A stretch of 41,297 nucleotides of DNA from the NCBI GenBank assembly GCA_016209605.1, contig JACQVS010000239.1, positions 1 through 41,297 of the forward strand. The letters are read 5' to 3'. Below are positions 23,044 to 31,840 of the stretch, piece after piece. The DNA is from Planctomycetota bacterium (GTDB taxonomy: Bacteria > Planctomycetota > UBA8108 > JACQVS01). Made by a program: the position numbers and the translations under genes. A model generated the notes under the pieces. That model had not been told where the DNA came from and ran no database searches. It saw only the letters and a list, made by a program, of their open reading frames with translations. Numbering within the stretch: the first letter of the stretch is position 1; the number at the start of each line of letters is the position of its first letter.

Positions 23044-24126
23044 CTAATTTTCTGGCAGGTTAATTGAAATGGTTTGCGAGGCGCTCCAGCCTGAGGCCTC
23101 GAGGGAAACGACCCGCTCCTTTTCTTGGCTGGCGAGGGCGAGGACTCGCACCTTATGGGTACCAGGGGATAGATCCAGGGGAATATAGCGCGAGTAGAAG
23201 TAGGGCAAATCCGCTGAATTTCTCGCTTTTCCCTTGAATGGTGGCCACATGGTCAAGGGATTTTTTTCAAGGATCACGCGACCGTCCACTTCCAGGCGGA
23301 ATTTTTCCAGCGGCGTCGGGCTTTTGATTTCCACCTGGAGACGAGTGGGATCCTCGGCTGCAAGATGGATGTCGACGGGAAATGGAAGGGGCGTGTTTTC
23401 GAGAAACCGCAACAAATACTCCTCCATCTTTTCTTCAACCAAGGGCGCGAGCGATGAGGGCACTTTGGGCCCCTCATAATATCCCGGAGGAGTGATGAGG
23501 GCCGTCCAGGTCCAGCCCTGCTCGGAAACGCTCACTGGTTTCTCTTCCAGGAAAGGCTGGTAGGAGCTCTGGATGATTTTTCGAGCGGGGACGGAGGAGA
23601 TGGTGAAATCCACATCCCATTGGACCTCATAAACGCTGTCGCGGACCCACCAGCTGGGAAAACCGACGAAAAACCATAGCAAGGTGTTGGGGATGAACCA
23701 GGCGGTGCGGCGGGAAAAGCGGCAGGCAGGGAGCCTGGGAAATCTGGCCTCCAATAAAAGATCCGCGCCCAGTTCCTGAGCCTCCTGGAAGGCCTCTCTG
23801 GGATGGGATGGATTCTTTCCCAGCTCTGATGATTCAGCCTCCGAGACTTCGCCGGCATTTTTCAGCTTCGCCACTTCAGTGAAGATGCTATTTCGCTCCA
23901 AGGCTGCGCATATTTTCTGGCCCAGCCGGTCCAGATCCAGCTGGATTTCCTTGATCTCCTCTTCGAGAGCGTTCTCGCTCACGGCGATGAATGGCGTTGA
24001 AACGCAGAGAAAATAAGGGCGGGATGGATTGGATCGCTCTGGGCTATGGCCGGGATTCGAGCTGAAGCTGCATCCCCAGAAGGGGAGAACGAGCAACAGG
24101 AATAGGGAAGAAAAGGGGAGATTCAT
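23044..24126 (-). CDS. Putative lipoprotein coupled to the kinase/FGE gene
   Basis: The product has 360 residues. The ATG at 24126 overlaps the kinase stop as ATGA, which decides the start over a much longer open frame antisense to coding order. The N-terminus MNLPFSSLFLLLVLPFWGC gives a lipoprotein signal with lipobox FWGC. The mature part begins with a basic and proline-rich stretch. It has an internal hydrophobic patch (NTLLWFFVGFPSWW) and a strand-rich C-terminal domain (about 260-355, with DGRVILEKNP and LSPGTHKVRVLALAS) like an Ig-type or PEGA-like fold. I do not recognise the family. Translational coupling suggests it works with the membrane kinase, perhaps as its outer ligand-binding partner. 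Confidence 0.7.
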   Translation of the reverse strand: MNLPFSSLFLLLVLPFWGCSFSSNPGHSPERSNPSRPYFLCVSTPFIAVSENALEEEIKEIQLDLDRLGQKICAALERNSIFTEVAKLKNAGEVSEAESSELGKNPSHPREAFQEAQELGADLLLEARFPRLPACRFSRRTAWFIPNTLLWFFVGFPSWWVRDSVYEVQWDVDFTISSVPARKIIQSSYQPFLEEKPVSVSEQGWTWTALITPPGYYEGPKVPSSLAPLVEEKMEEYLLRFLENTPLPFPVDIHLAAEDPTRLQVEIKSPTPLEKFRLEVDGRVILEKNPLTMWPPFKGKARNSADLPYFYSRYIPLDLSPGTHKVRVLALASQEKERVVSLEASGWSASQTISINLPEN

Positions 24127-27100
24127 GGCTTTCTGGGGATAGCGTTCACGGCGCAGCGAAAACCGATCCAAGACAGGATGGCATCGAGCTCTTCGCGGGC
24201 GCCGCTTGAGATCTTGAGCCTGCGGTCGCACCGGAGGTAAGCGGGATCGCCGGTCGCAGCGCTGCCGCCCATGAGGTAGGCCTGCCCATCTCGAGATACG
24301 GTCCATTCGGCGGCGTTCCCGGACATGTGGAGGCAGCCGCAGGCGCTCGCCCCCTCCGGCAGGCTGTCTACCGGCAAAAGGCCGGGAACGTCTTCTCCTT
24401 CCTTTCCGGCGTTGACTTTTCTTGGATCGAACTCGTCGCCATAGGGAAAGATCCGCAGCTTCCCGCTCGGGCCCCGGCGCGCCGCCAGCTCCCACTGCTC
24501 CGTGGTCGGGAGGAGCTTTTTCCGGAAGCGAGCATAGGCCTGGGAATCGGCAAGGGGGACGCCGATCACCGGCAGGTTAGGGTCCTCCTTTTTCTGCTGC
24601 TCCCAGCCTAGCGGTTCGTGGCTCCGGAACGCAGCGGCCTCCGGGGGGCAGCAGCCGACGTGGCCGTATTTGCTGACGTGCCGGAGAAACCGGTCGTATT
24701 CGCCGACTGAAACCTCAAAGCGGTCAAGGTAAAATCCCGGCACCTCGAGCGCCTGGAGATTTCCCTTTTCCACCCAGACCATGTCTTTCAAGAGCGCTTT
24801 CGCCTCCCTGGAGAAGTCGGCGAATCGGCCCTCTGAGCCGGTAAAGAGCTCTTGAGCAAGGGCAAAGTTCTTTTCTTGAAAATTGCCCAGCCCTTCGCCA
24901 AAGAGTTTCAGGGTGGCCTCCCAGCTTTCCTTCAAGGCTGCGGGCATTTCTCCGGTGGACCAGGACGCTGCCGCCGCGCTTTTTTCCTGTTCAGCCCTTG
25001 TGCGGGCGCTCCGAGCCGACTCTTCCAGCTTTTGGGCTCGCTCGAGAGCCTGCTCCAGGAGCTTGTAAAACTTCAGCAGGCGGCCCTGGCAGCCGGGGAA
25101 ATCCTCCTTCTTGAAGTCCGCCTCGGCTTCCTGAAGCAAAGAAGGCAAGCCTTGGAAAAGATCGGGAGCGCTGGCGCGGAGCCAGCCGTTTTCCTTGGCG
25201 CTGACTGCCTCCCTGGCGCCTTCGAGGAGGGTGTCGAGGGCCGCCTTTTCTCTTTCAGCCCTTTCCTGGGAGATCCTCATCATGGTCTTCGCCAGGCCGG
25301 CGGCTTCCTCGAATCCTTTTGCCGCTTGTAGGAACAGCTCCTCCGCCGTTGTAAAACTCTCGGTTTGGAGTTTCGATTGAGCCCGTTCGAGGATTTGATC
25401 GGCGTTGGCATAAAGCTCTTGAGCCTCGGGGGAAAACCTGAGATCTTCCTCCGCCACTTGGGATTTCTTGACCTTGGCGAAGACATCCGCCTTCTCGGCT
25501 GCATTTCTGAGTTGTTTCTGCTCTTCCGCAAGCCGGATGGTCTCCTCAAAGTGCCTTTTGGCGCTGTCGAAATGATGATAGGTCTCCTGGCTGGGAGAAC
25601 GCCCTTTCCCCTCGTCCAGGTGTTTGTTTCCCGCAACGTATTCCTCAATGGATTTTTCGCCAACCAGCTCCCGCACCTTTTTATAGGCAGCTTCTGCCGT
25701 TTGTTGAGCGCTCGCCGCTCGTTTCGCCCAGAATTGGCTCTTCAAATCCTTGAATTGCTCTTCTGCCTCTTCGAACTCATTGGGCCGGCCGTTGGCCGCT
25801 CGCAGGCGCGCCAGTGCTTCTCGAAGGGCGGTGCTGCTTTCGGGCTCGACCTGCTCGACCTCCTCGATTGCCTTCTCAAAGGGGTCGAAATCTAGGGCGG
25901 GCGAAACGGGCGGCTGACTTGTTTGGCGGCGGCCGGCATTGAGGGCGAAGAGCGCTCCCATGAGAAGCACCAGGAGCAGGCTGGCGGTCGCCACGAGGCG
26001 CGGGATTCTCCCCCGGCGCCAGCGCAAGAAATTGTCCAGCTCTTCCGCCAGATGCTTGGCCGTCAAATAGCGCTCGTCGGCGCGCTTTCTGAGGCAGCGC
26101 GCGATGATCTTTTCCAGCTGAGAGGGGATTCTCTCGCCTTTGGATCTGGGGAATGCCGGGGAGGAGTTCAAGGTGCGCGAGAAAATTTCTGAGACGCCGC
26201 CGCTGGCTGAGAAAACTTCCTTGCCGAAGACCAGGTAGTAAAGGACCGCTCCCAGGGCGTAGATGTCGGCTCGCGGGCCGATGGGCCCGTAAGGCCCTCG
26301 CGGGTCGATGATCTCCGGAGCCATATAGTGGGGGGTGCCGGCCTGGATGACGCGGCGGCGGGCGTCTGCGGAAAACTGGGCGATGCCGAAATCGAGTAGC
26401 TTCGCCGTCCCCTGGCGGTCCACCATGATGTTGGGGGGCTTGACATCGCGGTGGATCACGCCGTGCTCGTGGAGGTAGCTGAGCGCCCGGGCGACGTCGC
26501 GCCCGATTTCCACCTTGCGCTCGAGCGCCAATTTCCCTTGAACAGCTACCTCGGAGAGCGGCTCGCCGTCGATGAGCTCCATGGAGAAGTAGTAGAGGTC
26601 GTCCTTGATCCCGGAGTCGTAGATCGGCACGAGGTATGGATGGCTGAGGCTGGCGAGACCTTTGACCTCGCCGATGAAACGCTCCCGGTCCTCAGAGCTC
26701 CCTTCCAGCCCCCGCAGCATGAACTTCAAAGCGACCTCGCGAGTGAACATCGGCGATTCCTGCCTGGCCTTGAAGACGATGCCCATGCCGCCGCTGGCGA
26801 TTTCTTCCAGGATGTGGTAGCTGCCGAGCTGCGCCCCCAAAAGCTTCCCTCGCATCTCCTCCACCCGGCGCTCGAGGTAAGTGCGGAAGACGTCATCGCG
26901 CTGGTCGATAGTGAGCTGGCCCGCTTCAAAAGCGGCTTCGTCCAGGGATTTCACATTCCCGGAACGCTCGCGGCTCTGGCGGATCGCCGTCAGGTCCTCG
27001 GAGGTGATTTCCATCATGTCCCGGAGGATCTCCTCGAGGATCGCGTCATCGCTTGCCAGGGAGCCGCCATCGCCGGCGGCTTGGCCTGGAGATGTATCTT

Positions 27101-27206
27101 TTCCAGGATCCTCCGGACACGAAGCGAGCTGCATGCCAGAATCATGGCTGACCTCCAGCATGTCCTTGAGAATCTCGTTGTCGATGTCGTCGTCTTTAGA
27201 TTTCAT
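24123..27206 (-). CDS. Membrane Ser/Thr kinase with coiled coil and FGE-sulfatase domain
   Basis: The product has 1,027 residues. Residues 1-120 are acidic and contain two similar short segments (DNEILKDMLEVS at about 9 and DDAILEEILRDMMEIT at about 53). The Hanks kinase domain spans about 130-395: ASGGMGIVFKA, catalytic Lys in VALK (161), HRDVKPPN (252), DFG (272), APE (296). A membrane helix follows (about 403-423), then a long helical, probably coiled-coil, stretch rich in E/K/A (about 440-780). The C-terminal domain (about 790-1020) is of the formylglycine-generating-enzyme type (FYLDRFEVSVGEYDRFL, LPTTEQWELAARRG, MSGNAAEWT, GFRC) and lacks an obvious catalytic cysteine pair, so it probably binds ligand outside the cell. 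This fusion is frequent in planctomycetes. It is divergent from a sigma gene, a likely regulatory partner. Confidence 0.95.
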   Translation of the reverse strand: MKSKDDDIDNEILKDMLEVSHDSGMQLASCPEDPGKDTSPGQAAGDGGSLASDDAILEEILRDMMEITSEDLTAIRQSRERSGNVKSLDEAAFEAGQLTIDQRDDVFRTYLERRVEEMRGKLLGAQLGSYHILEEIASGGMGIVFKARQESPMFTREVALKFMLRGLEGSSEDRERFIGEVKGLASLSHPYLVPIYDSGIKDDLYYFSMELIDGEPLSEVAVQGKLALERKVEIGRDVARALSYLHEHGVIHRDVKPPNIMVDRQGTAKLLDFGIAQFSADARRRVIQAGTPHYMAPEIIDPRGPYGPIGPRADIYALGAVLYYLVFGKEVFSASGGVSEIFSRTLNSSPAFPRSKGERIPSQLEKIIARCLRKRADERYLTAKHLAEELDNFLRWRRGRIPRLVATASLLLVLLMGALFALNAGRRQTSQPPVSPALDFDPFEKAIEEVEQVEPESSTALREALARLRAANGRPNEFEEAEEQFKDLKSQFWAKRAASAQQTAEAAYKKVRELVGEKSIEEYVAGNKHLDEGKGRSPSQETYHHFDSAKRHFEETIRLAEEQKQLRNAAEKADVFAKVKKSQVAEEDLRFSPEAQELYANADQILERAQSKLQTESFTTAEELFLQAAKGFEEAAGLAKTMMRISQERAEREKAALDTLLEGAREAVSAKENGWLRASAPDLFQGLPSLLQEAEADFKKEDFPGCQGRLLKFYKLLEQALERAQKLEESARSARTRAEQEKSAAAASWSTGEMPAALKESWEATLKLFGEGLGNFQEKNFALAQELFTGSEGRFADFSREAKALLKDMVWVEKGNLQALEVPGFYLDRFEVSVGEYDRFLRHVSKYGHVGCCPPEAAAFRSHEPLGWEQQKKEDPNLPVIGVPLADSQAYARFRKKLLPTTEQWELAARRGPSGKLRIFPYGDEFDPRKVNAGKEGEDVPGLLPVDSLPEGASACGCLHMSGNAAEWTVSRDGQAYLMGGSAATGDPAYLRCDRRLKISSGAREELDAILSWIGFRCAVNAIPRKP

Positions 27207-27339
27207 GGATCAAGGACCCGGATTGCCGACTCCGCTTCTTTCGCATCACACTTCCAGGTATTTGGCTGTCTTTGAGGTAGATCTCATTTTAACCATGAAC
27301 CTGAGTTAATCCTATCTTTCTCTCATAATGGATCTTGTT

Positions 27340-27345
27340 TATAAT
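27340..27345 (+). promoter_or_regulatory. Candidate -10 of the second sigma factor gene
   Basis: A perfect TATAAT lies 23 bases before the ATG at 27369 in the 162-base divergent gap. No good TTGACA-like hexamer is seen 16-18 bases upstream (TTTCTC at 17). The gap is clearly more AT-rich than the genes around it. A leader of about 17 bases would still include AGGG as ribosome site. Confidence 0.4.
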
Positions 27346-27368
27346 AGCCCTCACTAGGGTTGTCCCTC

Positions 27369-27953
27369 ATGGCCAAAAAAATCTCGACCACGGGCGAACT
27401 TGTGCGCAAAGCTCAAGACGGCGACCGGGAAGCTTTGGAGACTCTTTTCGCCAAAGCCTATCCCGATCTCCTCCAGGCAGCGCGATTCCGCATCGGGGCT
27501 GCGCTGCGCACGCGCATGGAGGCCCAGGACCTCGTCCAGACCGCCTTTTACGAGGCCTTGTGCGACCTCTCCCAGTACCGTTATCTGGGAAAGGGCTCAT
27601 TCTACCGTTGGCTCCTCAGCATCCTCGAGAACAAGATCCGCAACCGCTTGTCCTTTCTCAAGGCCAAGAGGCGGGACTTGCGGCGCGAGGTGGCCTTCGA
27701 TCCCGAGCGCCCGATCCCGGCACCGACGAGCTCGCCCACCGTCAAGCTGGTAGCGCGGGAAAACCGTGAACGCCTTGAGAGAGCCATGGACCAGCTTCCG
27801 GAGGGCTACCGCAAGGTGATCATTTGCCATTATTACCTCCGCATGCCCTGGCGCGAAATCGGCGAGCACATGGGGCTTAAAGAAGAGGCAGCCCAGATGC
27901 TCTGCCGCAGGGCGCTCCTCAAGCTCAAGCAAATTTACGAGCGCAAGCTTTAG
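27369..27953 (+). CDS. ECF-type RNA polymerase sigma factor (second)
   Basis: The product has 194 residues; the ATG at 27369 is chosen over a TTG at 27360 because AGGG lies 9 bases upstream. Region 2 is seen as LFAKAYPDLLQAARFRIG, MEAQDLVQTAFYEAL and GSFYRWLLSILENKIRNRL, followed by AKRRDLRREVAF. Region 4 is seen as LPEGYRKVIICHYYLRMPWREIGEHMGLKEEAAQMLCRRALLKLK. The general pattern is shared with the factor at 13431. It is divergent from the kinase/FGE gene and is the first gene before a run of large exported proteins, which suggests that kinase and sigma factor control envelope or exoprotein genes. Confidence 0.9.
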   Translation: MAKKISTTGELVRKAQDGDREALETLFAKAYPDLLQAARFRIGAALRTRMEAQDLVQTAFYEALCDLSQYRYLGKGSFYRWLLSILENKIRNRLSFLKAKRRDLRREVAFDPERPIPAPTSSPTVKLVARENRERLERAMDQLPEGYRKVIICHYYLRMPWREIGEHMGLKEEAAQMLCRRALLKLKQIYERKL

Positions 27954-28141
27954 CCAAGGTTCTCGAGGGGCAGATCCACAAGCAGGCTCTAAAAGAGCTC
28001 TGGCCCAAACTGGCTTTCTCCAAATTTTTAAACAGCGGCGGTCGAGAAAACCAACATATAACCCTCAAAAGTCTGGAATTGAAGGCAAGGGATTTTGTGG
28101 TATCGTGGTTGGTATTCCTACTGTTTGGAGGAATGTGAGTT

Positions 28142-31100
28142 ATGTCCTTCCGTAGTCAAGGCGATAGCGACAGATTTCGGGGAATTTGGGGTGAACTTTC
28201 CTCAAGGGTGCTCCTTTTTGCTTGCATCTTGACTGGAATAGCCGTTAGCCCCGGCTGCGGTCTCGGTGGACTCATCACCGGCGCCGTCGTCGCCATCGTG
28301 GTAAGCTTAAATGAGGGCTCTTCCGAACCGGAAGTCGCTGTGAACCAGGCCTTCCTGGTCAAAAGTCCCGATCGGGACGACTTGCGGGCCATCGGGGACG
28401 CCGGCCGCGTGCCCATCTGCTACCAGCTCCGGGACGGCTCCAACGGGTCGGCCGCGGTGGAGTACGCCCGCGGGGCGGAGGACTACTCAGTCTGGTACCC
28501 CGCCACTCCCGCCGATACCGCGCCGCTGAAGCTCCCTTGCGGGCAAGAGGCCAGAATCTTTTGGTGGGACGCTGGAGATGATTTGGATCTCGTGAGGAAG
28601 TCCGAGTCGGTGAAGGTGCGGGTCTTTTCAGGCGGGCGCTCAAGCGAAGGGTATGTCTCCGATCACTTTCTAGTCGGAAACACGACTTCGGAACTCATCT
28701 GGATCGTCCCCATTGAGGCGCAAGGCGAGGTGAAGATATTGCTCTTCGCCCGGGATGCCGAGGGGGATCCCCTGGAAATCGTACGGCTGGAGTATCGGGT
28801 CCCGGGCGAGATGCGCTGGGAGCTCATGGCGCTCGACCAGCCTCTGGAAGGGATCCTGCTGGCGCGCGAGCAGTGGGTTAGCGACTCCCGGACGTGGAAT
28901 TCGGTGAACGCGTTGGGGATCGGCAGTCACAACCACCCGGACTTGAAGATCCGATTGAGTGCTTTGGATGCTTTCGGGGAGCTTGTGGAGCTCGTTGAGA
29001 CCATCTCGCTCCATAACAACCATCCACCCCAAGCGAGTTTTGACGGAAGCGCCAAAGAATTGGATCAAAGTTTTGAAATCCCCATCCCTTTTCAGCTGGT
29101 GGATGTGGACGGCGACGACCTCGATGTCATCATCCAGTACGATGTGGTGGGGAGCGGATTCCCGCCCCTGGACCTCGAATTTGAGGATCCCGAGGTCCGC
29201 CGGCTGGTTCTTCAGGACCCTGGCGAGGCTCCGAGGCGGAAGGAACTTCGCATCGCCACCCCTTCCAGCCGCCGCCCGGAGGCGGCTCAAGTCTCGGGCC
29301 TAAGGGCCTCTCCCCAAGAGGAGTTTCATGTTTTTCTCTGGGACAGCCTTCAGGATATCGGCCTGATCGCGGGCCAGACGGCCAGCCTCCGCATCACCCC
29401 TTTCGATGAGGAAAAGGGCCAGGAAGCGGTCCTGAGCGGCCTCGAGGTCCACAACGACACCTTTCTTGGCGCCATTCCTCTCCTTGAAGATCAAGGGGCG
29501 GTCTTCGGCGCGGGAATGGGGGACCTCGATGGCGACCGGCGCTCGGACCTGGCCCTGGCGCTTACCCAGGCAGGCCGGGTGGAGGTTTTTCTGCGCTCGG
29601 AAGATGGCTCTCTCCCCGTCCAGGCAAGTTACGTCTTGGGCTTGGCGAGCTCGCAGGCGAATCCCGCCGATCTGGCGCTGGCGAGCTTCAACCCGGAGGA
29701 GGACGATTTCCTCGATCTGGCGGTCCTCGACACCCAATGCCCCTGCAGCGGAGAGGGCGCCTGCGGCGGCCCCTGCAGCCAGCCGGGGCGGGTGGCGGTG
29801 TTCTTCGCCAGGGCGGGCGCGGGCGGGAAAATCTCGTTTTCGCAGGCGCCGGACCTCGTCCTCGAGACGGGAAAAGACGCCCGCTCGCTGGCCGTGGGAA
29901 ATTTCGACGGCCTCCGCGGCCCCGACCTCGCCGTCTCCAATCATGACGATCTGAGCGTGGGCTTCTTTTTCAACGAGGGGAATAGCCGGTTTTCACCCAT
30001 GAAGAGCCTGCCGGTCCGGGCGGAACCGGGAATCCTCCTCGCCGCCGATTTATTGCAGGGGAACGGCCAGGATGAGCTCGCGGTTTGCGAATATGACACC
30101 GGGAGCGTGGCGGTGCTTTTAAGGGCGGCGGAACCCCCGCAGCCCTCGGATTGGCTCCGGCTCGGGGCCCATCAGCCGCGCTCCCTGGCGGCGGTAGACT
30201 TTAACGGCGATGGCTTCACCGACCTCGCCGTCGGCAAGGGGGACCAGAACTCCGGCTCGGTGTCGATTTTTCTCAACCAGGCGACTTTCGGCGCCGCAGT
30301 CCCCTTTGAAAAGCTCGATTTGGAATTTCTCCTCCCCAGCGCCCCCAGCCGCCTGGCGGCGATCGAAATTCTCCACGCGCCGGCCGGCTCAAGAGCTTTG
30401 CTGGCCCTGGAGCCGAGCTTGAATCACCTGGCGTTTTGGCTCGTGGAACCTGCAGAGAGGGAATGCTTCGAAACCGCCCGGTGCGCCTTCAAGGAGATCC
30501 CGTTCCTGCAACTCCCGACCCTGGATTCGCGGCTTTCCCCCAACCTGGTGGTGGGGGATTTCGACGGTGATGGCCGCGGCGATTTCGTCCTCGGAAGCAA
30601 CCGGGGGGTGCGGCTCTATCAGGCGGAGGGTCCCGGCAGCTTGGAGCAAGCTCCCACCATTTCCATAAAGTTCGGGCGGCAGGATCGACTTCAGGGTTTT
30701 TTGGTGGCCGATTTCAACCGCGACCGGCTGCCGGACCTCGCCGTCGCTAGCGCCGCAAGCGGCGATCGTCTCTACCAGATCTCTCTCTTTTACCAAAACC
30801 AGATAGGGACGTTTTCCCCGTCGCCCAGCCTGAGATTGGTGGCCCAGGCCGAAAGCGATTTTCAGACCATCGGGCTTTTCTTGGCGAAAGGGGCGACCAG
30901 CGGCGACGGCGTTCCGGATCTCCTGGCCTTGAGCCGCCAAGGGGGGGTGGAGCTCTTTCTCCTCAGAAACGGGAACGGGGCCGGCGGCTGCGAAAATCCC
31001 GCGGCGTCTCAAGCCGGGGAGGAATGCCCTGCAGGCACCCTTCGCGACGGCTTGACCGGCGGCCCCATCCTCCTAGGCGACTTCGATGGCGAGGGCGGGA

Positions 31101-31840
31101 TCGACCTGCTGCGCCTTGACCGGCGTTCCGGGCTCCTGATCCTGGCGCGGCTTCTGATCCAGGACCGATCGCCGCGCCGCATTGAATTTGAGCAGAACCC
31201 TATCCATCTCGACAGCCCAAACGGCCCATTTTATTCCATGGCCGCAGAGGACTTTGACGGCGACCGGCTGTCCGATCTGGCGTTTTTCCTCCTTAATGGC
31301 GGCGTCGAGATCCGCCTCCAGCGGCCGGGGCTGAAGTGGCCCGAGAATTTCGCCGAGCTTCACCAGCTGCCCCCCCTCGAAGACTTCAGCCTCGGGGACA
31401 TCCAAGCGACCCATTTGAACGGGGACGGGCTCTGGGATTTATTGTTGACCGCCTTCGGCCTCAAGAAAGTGGTGGGCTTCGTGCAGGAGAATCCACCGGA
31501 GCCGGGGAGCTCCCTGGAGATGAAAAAATTTTTCGAGCTGGATTTGCCGGCGGGCGCCTCGAGCGGCGGCCTGCTCTCCGCCATGGCTTGCGACCTGACG
31601 GGCGATAGGTTGCCCGATCTGGCGGCGGCGGCCGGCGGCGAAGGAGGAGGAAAGATACTGGAATATTACCAGAAGGCGGGGGAAGGTTTCAGCGGCTTCC
31701 CGTCCCGCGCCATTTCCCTGGGATCCGGAACTTTTCAAGATGTTTATCTGGCCGGTCAAGATGTCAGCGGGGACTCCCGGCCGGAGCTTTTGATCCTCCA
31801 GCAGCACAATTCCGAGCTCAAGATCGTGAGGACGCGATGA
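28142..31840 (+). CDS. Large FG-GAP/VCBS-repeat lipoprotein
   Basis: The product has 1,232 residues from the ATG at 28142, with GGAGGA about 9 bases upstream. The N-terminus has a hydrophobic segment ending in SPGC, a plausible lipobox, so the protein is probably an outer-surface lipoprotein. Residues about 65-430 form several strand-rich domains, with HNNHPPQASFDGSAKELDQS and DVDGDDLDVIIQYD. From about 450 to the end come around twelve FG-GAP/VCBS repeats with a D-x-(D/N)-G-D-x-x-x-D-L core (GDLDGDRRSDLALAL, DFNGDGFTDLAVGKG, DFNRDRLPDLAVAS, DLTGDRLPDLAAAA), which fold as calcium-binding beta-propellers in integrin-like proteins. A five-cysteine loop interrupts one repeat near residue 533. 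Binding or adhesion is likely. The stop overlaps the next start as ATGA. Confidence 0.88.
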   Translation: MSFRSQGDSDRFRGIWGELSSRVLLFACILTGIAVSPGCGLGGLITGAVVAIVVSLNEGSSEPEVAVNQAFLVKSPDRDDLRAIGDAGRVPICYQLRDGSNGSAAVEYARGAEDYSVWYPATPADTAPLKLPCGQEARIFWWDAGDDLDLVRKSESVKVRVFSGGRSSEGYVSDHFLVGNTTSELIWIVPIEAQGEVKILLFARDAEGDPLEIVRLEYRVPGEMRWELMALDQPLEGILLAREQWVSDSRTWNSVNALGIGSHNHPDLKIRLSALDAFGELVELVETISLHNNHPPQASFDGSAKELDQSFEIPIPFQLVDVDGDDLDVIIQYDVVGSGFPPLDLEFEDPEVRRLVLQDPGEAPRRKELRIATPSSRRPEAAQVSGLRASPQEEFHVFLWDSLQDIGLIAGQTASLRITPFDEEKGQEAVLSGLEVHNDTFLGAIPLLEDQGAVFGAGMGDLDGDRRSDLALALTQAGRVEVFLRSEDGSLPVQASYVLGLASSQANPADLALASFNPEEDDFLDLAVLDTQCPCSGEGACGGPCSQPGRVAVFFARAGAGGKISFSQAPDLVLETGKDARSLAVGNFDGLRGPDLAVSNHDDLSVGFFFNEGNSRFSPMKSLPVRAEPGILLAADLLQGNGQDELAVCEYDTGSVAVLLRAAEPPQPSDWLRLGAHQPRSLAAVDFNGDGFTDLAVGKGDQNSGSVSIFLNQATFGAAVPFEKLDLEFLLPSAPSRLAAIEILHAPAGSRALLALEPSLNHLAFWLVEPAERECFETARCAFKEIPFLQLPTLDSRLSPNLVVGDFDGDGRGDFVLGSNRGVRLYQAEGPGSLEQAPTISIKFGRQDRLQGFLVADFNRDRLPDLAVASAASGDRLYQISLFYQNQIGTFSPSPSLRLVAQAESDFQTIGLFLAKGATSGDGVPDLLALSRQGGVELFLLRNGNGAGGCENPAASQAGEECPAGTLRDGLTGGPILLGDFDGEGGIDLLRLDRRSGLLILARLLIQDRSPRRIEFEQNPIHLDSPNGPFYSMAAEDFDGDRLSDLAFFLLNGGVEIRLQRPGLKWPENFAELHQLPPLEDFSLGDIQATHLNGDGLWDLLLTAFGLKKVVGFVQENPPEPGSSLEMKKFFELDLPAGASSGGLLSAMACDLTGDRLPDLAAAAGGEGGGKILEYYQKAGEGFSGFPSRAISLGSGTFQDVYLAGQDVSGDSRPELLILQQHNSELKIVRTR

